Part shown: piece after piece, positions 38,558 to 46,755 of the stretch | Layout: the number at the start of each line of letters is the position of its first letter | Numbering within the stretch: position 1 is the first letter of the stretch | Program-made: the position numbers and the translations under genes | Source: Halomonas alkalicola | GTDB lineage: Bacteria > Pseudomonadota > Gammaproteobacteria > Pseudomonadales > Halomonadaceae | Assembly (NCBI RefSeq): GCF_030704205.1 | Contig: NZ_CP131913.1 | Span: 2,976,001-3,040,000 of the forward strand | Direction of reading: 5' to 3' | DNA length: 64,000 nt | Notes under the pieces: generated by a model | Databases searched by the model: none | Told to the model about the DNA's origin: nothing | The model's input: only the letters and a program-made list of their open reading frames with translations

Positions 38558-38636
38558 GCCCATTCGCCCCGATGTCGATGCCGGCAGCCCTTGGGGCGGC
38601 CGGCATGCCGCCATCCGGCACTGAAGGAGAGTCACC

Positions 38637-38834
38637 ATGAACATCAAAAGCAACGTGGGCGGTGCCGACAAGATCGCGCGTATCGTCTTCGGCGCTCTGC
38701 TGATCGGCCTGGCGCTGACCGGCGTCATTGGCGCCTGGGGCTGGATCGGCGTGCTGCCGCTGGCCACCGGCCTGATCAATTTCTGTCCGGCCTACAGCAT
38801 CTTCGGCATCAATACCTGCAAGCTGAAGAAGTAG
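38637..38834 (+). CDS. DUF2892 membrane protein (YgaP-type)
   Basis: 65 aa with two hydrophobic segments flanking a short loop, matching the DUF2892 inner-membrane domain, which in YgaP is fused to a rhodanese. Conserved features are NVGGADKIARIVFGALLIG and the C-terminal FCPAYSIFGINTCKL with two Cys. AAGGAGAG lies 6 nt before the ATG. These proteins commonly co-occur with persulfide enzymes, which is the context here. Confidence 0.85.
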   Translation: MNIKSNVGGADKIARIVFGALLIGLALTGVIGAWGWIGVLPLATGLINFCPAYSIFGINTCKLKK

Positions 38835-38934
38835 TCCCCAGCCTCTGCAGGCACCTAGCGAGGCCCACCGCCATGGCGGTGGGCCTCGTGTGTTTCGGGG
38901 GCGCCATGACGGGCAGAATGGCGGCGGTGCTCAT

Positions 38935-38961
38935 TTATTCTAAAATAATCTATGGTTAGAA
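38935..38961. promoter_or_regulatory. AT-rich operator-like inverted repeats before the persulfide dioxygenase gene
   Basis: TTATT-CTAA-AATAA (38935-38948) overlaps a wider inverted repeat TTCTAA-N12-TTAGAA (38938-38961). Such AT-rich repeats in front of a persulfide dioxygenase are typical of BigR/SqrR-type ArsR repressors. No ArsR-type gene is in the window. Confidence 0.45.
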
Positions 38962-39033
38962 CTTGTTTTCGGCTATGCTGAGTCCATATCCGGTAGCAAC
39001 CGGCAGCATTGATCTCCAAGGAGGCCGCTTCCC

Positions 39034-39930
39034 ATGACCCAGTCGAACGCGTCCCGGGCCGCCGTGGCCCGACCCATCGTGACCCACTTCTTCGACGAGC
39101 CCACCAACACCTTCAGCTATGTGGTGCAGGATCCCGACAGCAAGTCCTGCGCGATCCTCGATTCGGTGCTCGACTTCGACTACGCCGCCGGGCGCACCGA
39201 TACCCGTTCCGCCGACGAGATCATCGCCTTCGTGCGTGAGCATGGGCTCGAGGTGGAGTGGATCCTCGAGACCCACGTCCACACCGACCACCTCTCCGCG
39301 GCGCCCTACCTGCATGAGGCGCTGGGTGGCAAGACCGGCATCGGTGCCAAGATCACCGTGGTCCAGGACGTCTTCGGCAAGGCCTTCAACGCCGGCACCG
39401 AGTTCGCCCGGGACGGCAGCCAGTTCGACCGCCTCTTCGAGGAGGGTGACACCTTCACCATCGGCCAACTGGAAGGGCGGGTGCTGCACACCCCCGGGCA
39501 TACCCCGGCCTGCCTGACCTACGTGATCGGTGATGCCGCCTTCGTCGGCGACACCCTCTTCATGCCCGACTATGGCACCGCCCGCTGCGACTTCCCCGGC
39601 GGCGATGCCCGCACCCTCTACCGCTCCATCCAGAAGGTGCTGGCCCTGCCCGGCGAGACCCGCATCTTCCTGTGCCATGACTACAAGGCCCCGGATCGCG
39701 AGGCGTACCAGCACGAGACCAGTGTGGAAGAGCAGCGTCGTCACAACGTCCACGTGCACGAGGGCATCAGCGAGGAGGAGTTCGTGAAGATGCGCACCGA
39801 GCGCGATGCCACCCTCGACATGCCGAAGCTGATCCTGCCCTCGGTGCAGGTCAACATGCGCGCCGGGCACATGCCGCCCGCCGAGGACAACGGCCAGGTC
39901 TACCTCAAGGTGCCGATCAACAAGTTCTGA
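39034..39930 (+). CDS. blh: Persulfide dioxygenase / Blh-like metallo-beta-lactamase
   Basis: 298-aa MBL-fold protein of the ETHE1/Blh group, expected to oxidise glutathione persulfide to sulfite using iron. The metal motif is ETHVHTDHLSAAPYL (His81, His83, Asp85, His86), followed by TPGHTPAC, GDTLFMPDYGTARCDFPGG and LCHDY. YGTARCDFPGGDA is the signature of the Blh/persulfide dioxygenase subgroup. AAGGAGG lies 9 nt upstream. It leads a run including SulP and YeeE/YedE genes as in bigR-type operons. Confidence 0.9.
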   Translation: MTQSNASRAAVARPIVTHFFDEPTNTFSYVVQDPDSKSCAILDSVLDFDYAAGRTDTRSADEIIAFVREHGLEVEWILETHVHTDHLSAAPYLHEALGGKTGIGAKITVVQDVFGKAFNAGTEFARDGSQFDRLFEEGDTFTIGQLEGRVLHTPGHTPACLTYVIGDAAFVGDTLFMPDYGTARCDFPGGDARTLYRSIQKVLALPGETRIFLCHDYKAPDREAYQHETSVEEQRRHNVHVHEGISEEEFVKMRTERDATLDMPKLILPSVQVNMRAGHMPPAEDNGQVYLKVPINKF

Positions 39931-39940
39931 GGGCTGCCGC

Positions 39941-41749
39941 GTGAACCCCAAGCGCTACCTGCCTATCCTGCAGTGGCTGCCCGGCTACGGACGCGCCACC
40001 CTGGGCAGCGACCTGCTGGCGGCGGTGATCGTCACCATCATGCTGATCCCGCAGTCGCTGGCGTACGCCATGCTGGCCGGGCTGCCGCCGGAGGTGGGCC
40101 TCTATGCCAGCATCGCGCCGCTGGTGGTCTATGCGGTGTTCGGCACCAGCCGCACCCTCTCGGTGGGGCCGGTGGCGGTGGTCTCGCTGATGACCGCGGC
40201 GGCGATCGGGCAGATCGCCCCCCAGGGCACCCCGGAGTACCTCGGCGCGGCCCTGGTGCTGGCGCTGATGTCCGGGCTGATGCTGACCCTGATGGGGGTG
40301 GCGCGGCTGGGCTTCCTGGCCAACTTCCTGAGCCATCCGGTGATCTCCGGCTTCATCACTGCCTCGGGCCTGATCATCGCAGCGAGCCAGCTCAAGCATG
40401 TGCTGGGAGTCGAGGCCGGCGGCCATAATCTGCTCGAGCTGCTCCTTGGCCTGGCCGGCAGCCTGGGGCAGGTGAACGCCCCGACCCTGGCGATCGGGCT
40501 CTCGGTACTGGCCTTCCTCTACGCCGCCCGGCGCTGGCTCAAGTCCGCCTTGGTGCGCCTCGGCGTGCCGGGCCGGCCGGCCGACATGCTGACCAAGGCC
40601 GCGCCGATTCTCGCCGTGGCGGTGACGACCCTGGTCACCTGGCGGTATGGGCTCGACGAGCGCGGCGTGGCCGTGGTGGGGGCGGTGCCGGCGGGCCTGC
40701 CGCCGCTGACCCTGCCCGGCGTCGACAGCGGCCTGTGGAGCCAGCTGTTCGTGGCGGCGCTGCTGATCAGCATCGTCGGCTTCGTGGAGTCGGTGTCGGT
40801 GGGCCAGACCCTCGCCGCCAAGCGTCGGCAGCGCATCGACCCCGACCAGGAGCTGGTGGGGCTCGGCACCTCCAATATCGCCGCCTCCTTCACCGGGGGC
40901 ATGCCGGTCACCGGCGGCTTCGCCCGTTCGGTGGTCAATTTCGATGCCGGCGCCGAGACCCCGGCGGCCGGGGCCTTCACCGCCGTGGGCATCGCCGTGG
41001 CGGCGCTGCTGCTCACCCCGCTGATCGCCTACCTGCCCATCGCCACCCTGGCGGCCACCATCATCGTGGCGGTGCTCTCCCTGGTGGACATCCCGGCCAT
41101 CCGGCGCACCTGGGCCTACTCGCGCAGCGATTTCGCCGCCATGCTGGCGACCATCGCCGTGACCCTGGTCGTCGGTGTGGAGAGCGGCATCATGGCCGGG
41201 GTGGGGCTGTCGTTGGCGCTGCACCTCTACCGCACCAGCCGCCCGCACAGCGCGGTGGTGGGCCTGGTGCCGGGCAGCGAGCACTTTCGCAACGTGGAGC
41301 GCCACACGGTGGAGACCGACCCGCGCCTGGCGATCCTGCGCGTCGACGAGAGCCTCTACTTCGCCAACGCCCGCTACCTGGAAGATACCGTGATGGCGCT
41401 GGCCGCTCGCCAGCCGGGCCTGGCCCACATCGTGCTGGCCTGCCAGGCGGTCAACGTCATCGACGCCTCGGCCCTGGAGAGCCTGGAGGCGATCAACGCG
41501 CGGCTCAAGGATTCCGGCGTCGCCCTGCACCTGGCCGAGGTCAAGGGGCCGGTGATGGATCGCCTGCAGCACACCGAGTTCTGCCACGAGATGACCGGCA
41601 AGGTGTTCCTCAGCACCTTCGATGCCTGGCAGGAGCCGCGCGGCGAGAGCGACGGCAGCTTGTCGCGACGCTGCGCCGAGCTGCAGATGGGCGCGACACT
41701 CGATTCCCCCATCGATGATTCGACACACCCGCATCCGCGGATGCACTGA
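39941..41749 (+). CDS. SulP family anion transporter with STAS domain
   Basis: 602-aa SLC26/SulP transporter. About 11-12 membrane segments (VTIMLIPQSLAYAMLAGLPPEVGLYAS is the classical SulP motif, residues about 31-57) are followed by a C-terminal STAS domain with VNVIDASALESLEAIN. Likely substrates are sulfate, bicarbonate or another anion; adjacency to persulfide oxidation suggests sulfate or sulfite. It starts with GTG 10 nt after the dioxygenase. Confidence 0.92.
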   Translation: MNPKRYLPILQWLPGYGRATLGSDLLAAVIVTIMLIPQSLAYAMLAGLPPEVGLYASIAPLVVYAVFGTSRTLSVGPVAVVSLMTAAAIGQIAPQGTPEYLGAALVLALMSGLMLTLMGVARLGFLANFLSHPVISGFITASGLIIAASQLKHVLGVEAGGHNLLELLLGLAGSLGQVNAPTLAIGLSVLAFLYAARRWLKSALVRLGVPGRPADMLTKAAPILAVAVTTLVTWRYGLDERGVAVVGAVPAGLPPLTLPGVDSGLWSQLFVAALLISIVGFVESVSVGQTLAAKRRQRIDPDQELVGLGTSNIAASFTGGMPVTGGFARSVVNFDAGAETPAAGAFTAVGIAVAALLLTPLIAYLPIATLAATIIVAVLSLVDIPAIRRTWAYSRSDFAAMLATIAVTLVVGVESGIMAGVGLSLALHLYRTSRPHSAVVGLVPGSEHFRNVERHTVETDPRLAILRVDESLYFANARYLEDTVMALAARQPGLAHIVLACQAVNVIDASALESLEAINARLKDSGVALHLAEVKGPVMDRLQHTEFCHEMTGKVFLSTFDAWQEPRGESDGSLSRRCAELQMGATLDSPIDDSTHPHPRMH

Positions 41750-41761
41750 AGGAGAGAGAAA

Positions 41762-42235
41762 GTGGACTGGAGCTCACCCCTGTCTGGACTGGCCGGCGGT
41801 ATCCTGATCGGCCTGTCCGCCACCTGGCTGATGGCCACGCTGGGCCGCATCGCCGGCATCAGCGGCATCATCGGCAACCTCATCACGGTTCGGCCCAGGG
41901 GCGACAGCGCCTGGCGGCTCACCTTCCTGCTGGGCCTGATCAGCGGGCCCCTCCTGCTGATGCTGCTCGGCGGCGGGCTCGGCAACGTGGCCGGCACCGG
42001 GATCGATGTGACAGGCCAGGTGATCGGCGCCCCCGCCGGTGGCGTGGCGCTGATGCTCGTGGCCGGCCTGCTGGTCGGCGTGGGCACCGGGCTCGGCAGC
42101 GGCTGCACCAGCGGCCACGGGGTCTGTGGCCTGTCGCGCCTCTCGCCGCGCTCCATGGTGGCGACCCTGACCTTCCTGGTGGCGGCGATCATCACCGTCT
42201 ACGTGGTCCGCCATGTGATCGGAGGTGGCGCATGA
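41762..42235 (+). CDS. YeeE/YedE family membrane protein A (PmpA-like)
   Basis: 157-aa protein with four hydrophobic segments and the GSGCTSGHGVCG motif of the YeeE/YedE sulfur transporter family (Cys residues thought to pass persulfide or thiosulfate sulfur). GTG start with GAAGGAGAG upstream. Its stop overlaps the next gene as ATGA. The pair together equals one full-length YeeE. Confidence 0.87.
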   Translation: MDWSSPLSGLAGGILIGLSATWLMATLGRIAGISGIIGNLITVRPRGDSAWRLTFLLGLISGPLLLMLLGGGLGNVAGTGIDVTGQVIGAPAGGVALMLVAGLLVGVGTGLGSGCTSGHGVCGLSRLSPRSMVATLTFLVAAIITVYVVRHVIGGGA

Positions 42236-42675
42236 AGACCGAGACCTTGAAGCCCCGGAATGTGAAATCAGTCGCGGGCTACATCGCTGGCCTGCTGTTC
42301 GGCCTCGGCCTCGGCATCTCCGGCATGACCGACCCGGCGCGGGTGCTGGGCTTCCTGGACCTCTTCGGCGCCTGGGACCCGACCCTGATGTTCGTGCTCG
42401 GTGGCGCCGTGGTCACCAACTTCATCGGCTATCGCCTGGTCTTCAAGCGCACGGCCCCGGTCTACGGCGAGGCCTTCCAGCTGCCGACCCGCCAGGACCT
42501 GGATGGACGGCTGATCGGCGGTGCCGCCCTGTTCGGCATCGGCTGGGGGCTCTCCGGCTACTGCCCGGGTCCGGCCATTGCCTCCATCGGCGGCCTGACC
42601 GCGCCCCTTGTCGCCATGCTGGTGGCCATGGTGGCCGGCTGGTTCCTGGCCAGGGCGATTCCAGCCCGCAGCTGA
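42232..42675 (+). CDS. YeeE/YedE family membrane protein B (PmpB-like)
   Basis: 147-aa partner of the preceding gene, with the second-half motif GLSGYCPGPAIAS and GLGISGMTDPARVLGFLD. In related bacteria PmpA and PmpB proteins are encoded together with blh and a BigR/PigS repressor. Here the same set occurs with SulP inserted between the dioxygenase and the pair. Confidence 0.87.
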   Translation: MKTETLKPRNVKSVAGYIAGLLFGLGLGISGMTDPARVLGFLDLFGAWDPTLMFVLGGAVVTNFIGYRLVFKRTAPVYGEAFQLPTRQDLDGRLIGGAALFGIGWGLSGYCPGPAIASIGGLTAPLVAMLVAMVAGWFLARAIPARS

Positions 42676-42699
42676 ATCCCTCCCACCGGGCGGCGCCTC

Positions 42700-42738
42700 G
42701 CGTCCCCGTCGGCATCGCCGGCGGGGACGCTTGCGTTT
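42700..42738 (+). terminator. Terminator after the sulfur genes
   Basis: A 14-bp GC stem (GCGTCCCCGTCGGC pairing GCCGGCGGGGACGC with one G-U) and 3-nt loop, followed by TTGCGTTT. Confidence 0.65.
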
Positions 42739-42781
42739 CCCCGGGGTCATTGGGCCAATGGATCATGCCGAACAGTTGTAC

Positions 42782-42809
42782 GCTTATAACCGCTTAACAC
42801 CTGCTTAAT
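42782..42809 (+). promoter_or_regulatory. Three tandem CTTA half-sites upstream of the response regulator
   Basis: CTTATA (42783-42788), CTTAAC (42793-42798) and CTTAAT (42804-42809) recur at 10- and 11-bp spacing. The last two, with N5 between them, form a PmrA/QseB box (YTTAAK-N5-YTTAAK type) with one mismatch. This fits autoregulation by the OmpR-family regulator that follows 43 nt downstream. Confidence 0.6.
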
Positions 42810-42851
42810 TGACGGGTGACACGATGCCCCACACGACGAGGAATCCATCTC

Positions 42852-43547
42852 ATGCACGTTCTGTTGATCGAGGATGACGCCCTGGTGGCCTCCGGCATTC
42901 GGGCCGGCCTGACCGTCCACGACTTCGTGGTCGACCACGTGGCGACCCTGGCCGAGGCGCGCAGCGCCATGGGGGCGGTCTCCAGCGATGTGGTGATCCT
43001 CGACCGCGGGCTGCCCGACGGTGATGGCCTGACGCTGCTGGAGGAGTGGCGTGCCGCCGGGGTGACCACCCCGGTGCTGGTGCTGACCGCCCGGGACACC
43101 GTGCAGGACCGCGTGGCGGGCCTTCACGGCGGCGCCGACGACTACCTGATCAAGCCCTTCGACCTGGACGAGCTGGTGGCCCGGCTGCAGGCGCTGCTGC
43201 GCCGTGCCGCCGGGCGGCCGCGCTCGCTGATCGAGCACGGGGCGCTGTGCCTGGATCCGGTGGCCCGGGAGGTCACCGTGGGGGGGCGCCCGGTCGCGCT
43301 GTCGCGCCGCGAGCTGGTGCTGCTGGAGACCTTCCTGCAGTCGCCGCGCAGCGTGCTCTCGGCCGACCAGCTCAAGGACAGCCTCTACGGCATGAACGAC
43401 GAGGTGGAGAGCAACGCCCTCAACGTGCATATCCACCACCTGCGCCGCAAGCTCGGCAGCCGCGTGATCGAGACGGTGCGCGGGCTGGGCTATCGGCTCG
43501 GCAAGCCCTCGGCGGTGGAGCCGACCGAGAGGGGGCGGGGGGCATGA
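42852..43547 (+). CDS. OmpR-family response regulator (QseB/PmrA-like)
   Basis: 231-aa response regulator. The receiver has the acidic pair Asp8-Asp9, phospho-acceptor Asp51 (VVILDRGLPDGDG), and Lys in DDYLIKPFDLDEL; the C-terminal winged helix carries NALNVHIHHLRRKLGSRVIETVRGLGYRL, residues about 180-208. ATG at 42852 with AGGAA 9 nt upstream. Its stop overlaps the kinase start. LPDGDG plus the CTTA half-sites fit the QseB/PmrA subgroup. Confidence 0.92.
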   Translation: MHVLLIEDDALVASGIRAGLTVHDFVVDHVATLAEARSAMGAVSSDVVILDRGLPDGDGLTLLEEWRAAGVTTPVLVLTARDTVQDRVAGLHGGADDYLIKPFDLDELVARLQALLRRAAGRPRSLIEHGALCLDPVAREVTVGGRPVALSRRELVLLETFLQSPRSVLSADQLKDSLYGMNDEVESNALNVHIHHLRRKLGSRVIETVRGLGYRLGKPSAVEPTERGRGA

Positions 43548-44863
43548 GCCTGCGCACGCGGCTGCTGCTGACCCTGGGGCTCACCCTGGCGCTGCTGTGG
43601 GGCCTGGCTGCGGCCTGGCTGATGCGGGATCTCGAGGAGCAGTTCGTGGCCACCCTGGACCAGCGCCTGGCCCAGTCGGCGCGGATGGTGGCGGGGCTGA
43701 TGGCCCAACTCCCCGAGGAGGTGTGGCTCCAGGCCGACCGCCGTGCGCTCTCCATCCCGCCCATCGGGGGGCTGGCCTGCCAGGTGCACTCGCCGCGAGG
43801 CGAGATCATGGCCCGCACCCACACCGACCTGGAGACGATCCTGGCGGCGGGGGAGCGCGGCCACACCTTCCGCGAGGAGGGCGGCGTCACCTGGCGGGTG
43901 TTCACCTACGAGCGCGGCGGGCTGACCATCACCACCGCCGACCGCATGGACGAGCGCGACCAGCTGCTGGCCGACGTCTTCAAGGTGGCGGTGGTGCCCT
44001 TCGCCGTGGCGCTGCTGGGCAGCATGGTGGCGCTCTGGCTGGGCGTGCTGCGCGGCCTGGCGCCGCTCTCGCGGCTGCGGGACTCCCTGGCGCGGCGCCA
44101 CCCGGATGCCCTGGCGCCGGTGGCCACCTACGGCGTGCCCATGGAGCTGCGCCCCCTGATCGAGACGCTCAACGGCCTGCTGGCGCGCATCCAGCAGGCC
44201 ATCGTGCGCGAGCAGCGCTTCACCAGCGATGCGGCCCATGAGCTGAAGACGCCGCTCACCGCCATCAAGACCCACCTGCAGGTGGCGGGCCGGGTCGAGG
44301 GCGAGGCGGCCCGCCAGTCGCTGGCCTACGCCGAGGAGGGCGTGGGGCGGCTCGCGCGGATCCTCGACCAGCTGCTGATGCTGGCCAGGGTCGAGGGGCG
44401 CGTGCAGTTCGAGGATGGCGAGCCGAGCCGGGTGGCCGACGTGGTCGAGCTGGCCCTGCGCGATACCGGCGTGGACCCGGGGTGCTTCGCGCTGCCCGAG
44501 GCGTGGCCCGAGGTGGACCTGGCGCTGCCCCGGGAGCTTGCCGTCACCGCGCTGCGCAACCTGGTGGACAACGCCCTGCGCCACGGTGGCGAGGGCGCGC
44601 CGGTAACGGTCACGGCCCGCCTGGACGAGGCAGCGGGTGAGCTGACGTTACGGGTGCGCGATCGCGGCCCGGGGGTGGACGACAAGGCCCTCGCCCAGAT
44701 GTCCCAGCGCTTCTGGCGCGCCAGCAAGCAGCGCGGCAGCGGCCTGGGGCTGGCCATCGTGATGGCCATCGCCGAGCGTTTCGCCGGCCGGCTCGAGTTT
44801 GCCCGTCCCGACGGGGAGGGGCTTGAGGCCTGCCTGACCGTGCCGGTCAAGGCGGGTCGTTGA
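43544..44863 (+). CDS. Sensor histidine kinase (QseC-like)
   Basis: 439-aa membrane kinase with two membrane segments (residues 5-27 and about 145-170), a periplasmic sensor of about 115 residues, phospho-acceptor His232 in DAAHELKTPLTAIKTHLQ, and an ATPase domain (LRNLVDNALRHG N-box, RDRGPGVD, GSGLGLAIV). Signal unknown. A cytochrome/thiosulfate dehydrogenase pair starts 57 nt downstream, which could be its target. Confidence 0.92.
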   Translation: MSLRTRLLLTLGLTLALLWGLAAAWLMRDLEEQFVATLDQRLAQSARMVAGLMAQLPEEVWLQADRRALSIPPIGGLACQVHSPRGEIMARTHTDLETILAAGERGHTFREEGGVTWRVFTYERGGLTITTADRMDERDQLLADVFKVAVVPFAVALLGSMVALWLGVLRGLAPLSRLRDSLARRHPDALAPVATYGVPMELRPLIETLNGLLARIQQAIVREQRFTSDAAHELKTPLTAIKTHLQVAGRVEGEAARQSLAYAEEGVGRLARILDQLLMLARVEGRVQFEDGEPSRVADVVELALRDTGVDPGCFALPEAWPEVDLALPRELAVTALRNLVDNALRHGGEGAPVTVTARLDEAAGELTLRVRDRGPGVDDKALAQMSQRFWRASKQRGSGLGLAIVMAIAERFAGRLEFARPDGEGLEACLTVPVKAGR

Positions 44864-44919
44864 ATACCCCGTACCGATCACCGCGTACCGGGGCCGATGA
44901 CACAACAAGGGGAAACCAC

Positions 44920-45573
44920 ATGACCAGCAAGAGGATCACGGGCGGGCTTGGCCTGCTGCTGGGCGTCGGCCTGGCCGCCGGTCAGGCCATGGCGCTGGAA
45001 GGCGACGCCGAGCGGGGCCAGGCGGCCGCGGGAACCTGCGTGGCCTGCCATCAGGCAGACGGCAGTGGCATGAACGTGCCCGGCGGTGAATCCTGGCCGC
45101 GCCTGGCGGGGCTTGATGCCGACTACATCGCCAAGCAGCTGCACGACTTCAAGGAGGGGCGTCGCCAGAGCGCCAGCATGCTGCCCTTCGCCAACATGCT
45201 CGATGACCAGCAGATCGCCGACGTGGCGGCCTACTACAGCGAGATGCCGGTGACCGCCGCCCAGGGCGGTGACGTCGATGACGAGCTGCTGGCCCGCGGC
45301 GAGCAGCTCGCCCTGCGCGGCGACTGGGACCAGTACATCGTCTCCTGCAAGAGCTGCCACGGCCCGCGCAACGAGGGGGCCGGCAGCACCTTCCCGGGCA
45401 TCAGCAGCCAGCACGCCGGCTACATCGAGAAGCAGCTGCGTGCCTGGCAGGCCGACGAGCGCAGCAACGACCCGCAGAACCTGATGGGGGCCGTGGCCAA
45501 GCGCATGAGCGACGAGGACATCACCGCCGTGGCGGCCTGGCTGGCCGGCCAGTCCGTGGCGTCCGAGGAATAA
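44920..45573 (+). CDS. Diheme cytochrome c4-type protein (TsdB-like)
   Basis: 217-aa periplasmic diheme cytochrome c with a signal peptide (ending GQAMA) and two CXXCH sites, Cys40-His44 and Cys143-His147, each in a c4-type domain with a distal Met (SASMLPFANML; NLMGAVAKRM). It likely accepts electrons from the TsdA-like enzyme encoded 12 nt downstream. AAGGGG lies 7 nt before the chosen ATG. Confidence 0.9.
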   Translation: MTSKRITGGLGLLLGVGLAAGQAMALEGDAERGQAAAGTCVACHQADGSGMNVPGGESWPRLAGLDADYIAKQLHDFKEGRRQSASMLPFANMLDDQQIADVAAYYSEMPVTAAQGGDVDDELLARGEQLALRGDWDQYIVSCKSCHGPRNEGAGSTFPGISSQHAGYIEKQLRAWQADERSNDPQNLMGAVAKRMSDEDITAVAAWLAGQSVASEE

Positions 45574-45585
45574 GGGGAGCAGAGC

Positions 45586-46629
45586 ATGAACCACTTCAGG
45601 ACACACCTGGGCAGGACCACCCTGGCCATGGCCAGCGCCACTCTGGTGGCTGGCGTCAGCCTGGCGGCCAGCGCCGACACCCTGCACCCGGCCATCGAGA
45701 CCCTGGTGGAGATGGGCTATCCGGCCCCCCAGGAGGGCGAGCTGGTGCATGTCCCGCCGACCATGGCGGACCTCGAGGCCTCCGACCTGCACCCGGAGAC
45801 CAAGAAGGTCATCCGGCGCGGCTACGACCTCTTCACCGACACCCAGCAGCTGCGCGGCCAGAACGTCTACAACGACATGAACTGCTCGAGCTGCCATCTG
45901 GGCGAGGGGCGCCAGCCGTTCAGCGCGCCGGTGTGGGCGGCGGCGGTCACCCTGCCCAACTACCGCGGCAAGAACGACCACGTCAACAACCTGGAGGAGC
46001 GCATCGCCGGCTGCTTCGCCTACTCCATGAACGGCGTGCCGCCCGAGTACGGCAGCGACGACATGCTGGCGCTGACCGCCTACCACCAGTGGCTGGCCAA
46101 GGGTGCCCCCATGTACCCCGACCAGCCGATCTACGGTCGCGGTTTCCCGCACCCGGATCGCCCCGACGAGCTCAGCTACGAGAACGGCGAGGCGCTCTAC
46201 ATGGAGAACTGCGCCGTCTGTCACAGCGAGGATGGCTCCGGCTATTACCAGAACGGCGAGTATGTCTTTCCGCCGCCCTGGGGTGACGGCTCCAACAACT
46301 GGGGGGCCGGCATCGTGCGCGTCCACACCGCGGCAGGGTTCATCAAGAACAACATGCCGCTGGGCCAGCCGCTATCGCTCTCCGACCAGGAGGCCTGGGA
46401 CATCGCCTACTACATGAGCAACCAGGAGCGCCCGCAGGATCCGCGCTACACCGGCGACGTGGCCGAGACCCTGGAGCGCTTCGGCCCCAGCTTCCACCGC
46501 ACCTCTCTCTACGGCCAGGAAGGCCCTGACGGCAATATCCTTGCCGATCACGCCAACTGGGGCGAGAAGGGCGAGGATGTGAAGCCGTGGAACATCGGCC
46601 AGCCGCGCTTCAAGGATCTCGAGGACTGA
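45586..46629 (+). CDS. tsdA: TsdA-type thiosulfate dehydrogenase (diheme cytochrome c)
   Basis: 347-aa periplasmic enzyme oxidising thiosulfate to tetrathionate. Signal peptide ends near SLAASA. Heme sites are Cys100-His104 (NCSSCHLGEGR) and Cys209-His213 (NCAVCHSEDGSG). The active-site Cys ligand is Cys143 in LEERIAGCFAYSMNG, the TsdA hallmark, and YGRGFPHP and AYHQWLAKGAPM match TsdA too. The cytochrome c4 partner is adjacent, as in organisms with TsdBA. Confidence 0.88.
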   Translation: MNHFRTHLGRTTLAMASATLVAGVSLAASADTLHPAIETLVEMGYPAPQEGELVHVPPTMADLEASDLHPETKKVIRRGYDLFTDTQQLRGQNVYNDMNCSSCHLGEGRQPFSAPVWAAAVTLPNYRGKNDHVNNLEERIAGCFAYSMNGVPPEYGSDDMLALTAYHQWLAKGAPMYPDQPIYGRGFPHPDRPDELSYENGEALYMENCAVCHSEDGSGYYQNGEYVFPPPWGDGSNNWGAGIVRVHTAAGFIKNNMPLGQPLSLSDQEAWDIAYYMSNQERPQDPRYTGDVAETLERFGPSFHRTSLYGQEGPDGNILADHANWGEKGEDVKPWNIGQPRFKDLED

Positions 46630-46681
46630 GGCCACCCTGGCCCCGCCCGGCGCTGCCCCGCCGAGGCGGTGGCCAGCCAGT

Positions 46682-46717
46682 GAAGAGCCCCGCCTGGCGT
46701 GCCAGGCGGGGCTCTTC
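46682..46717. terminator. 17-bp perfect bidirectional terminator after tsdA
   Basis: GAAGAGCCCCGCCTGGC pairs perfectly with GCCAGGCGGGGCTCTTC across a GT loop, between convergent tsdA and the DsbG-like gene. Confidence 0.8.
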
Positions 46718-46755
46718 GCTTCAACGCTTGCTTCCCATGGACGGGTGTCGAGGCG

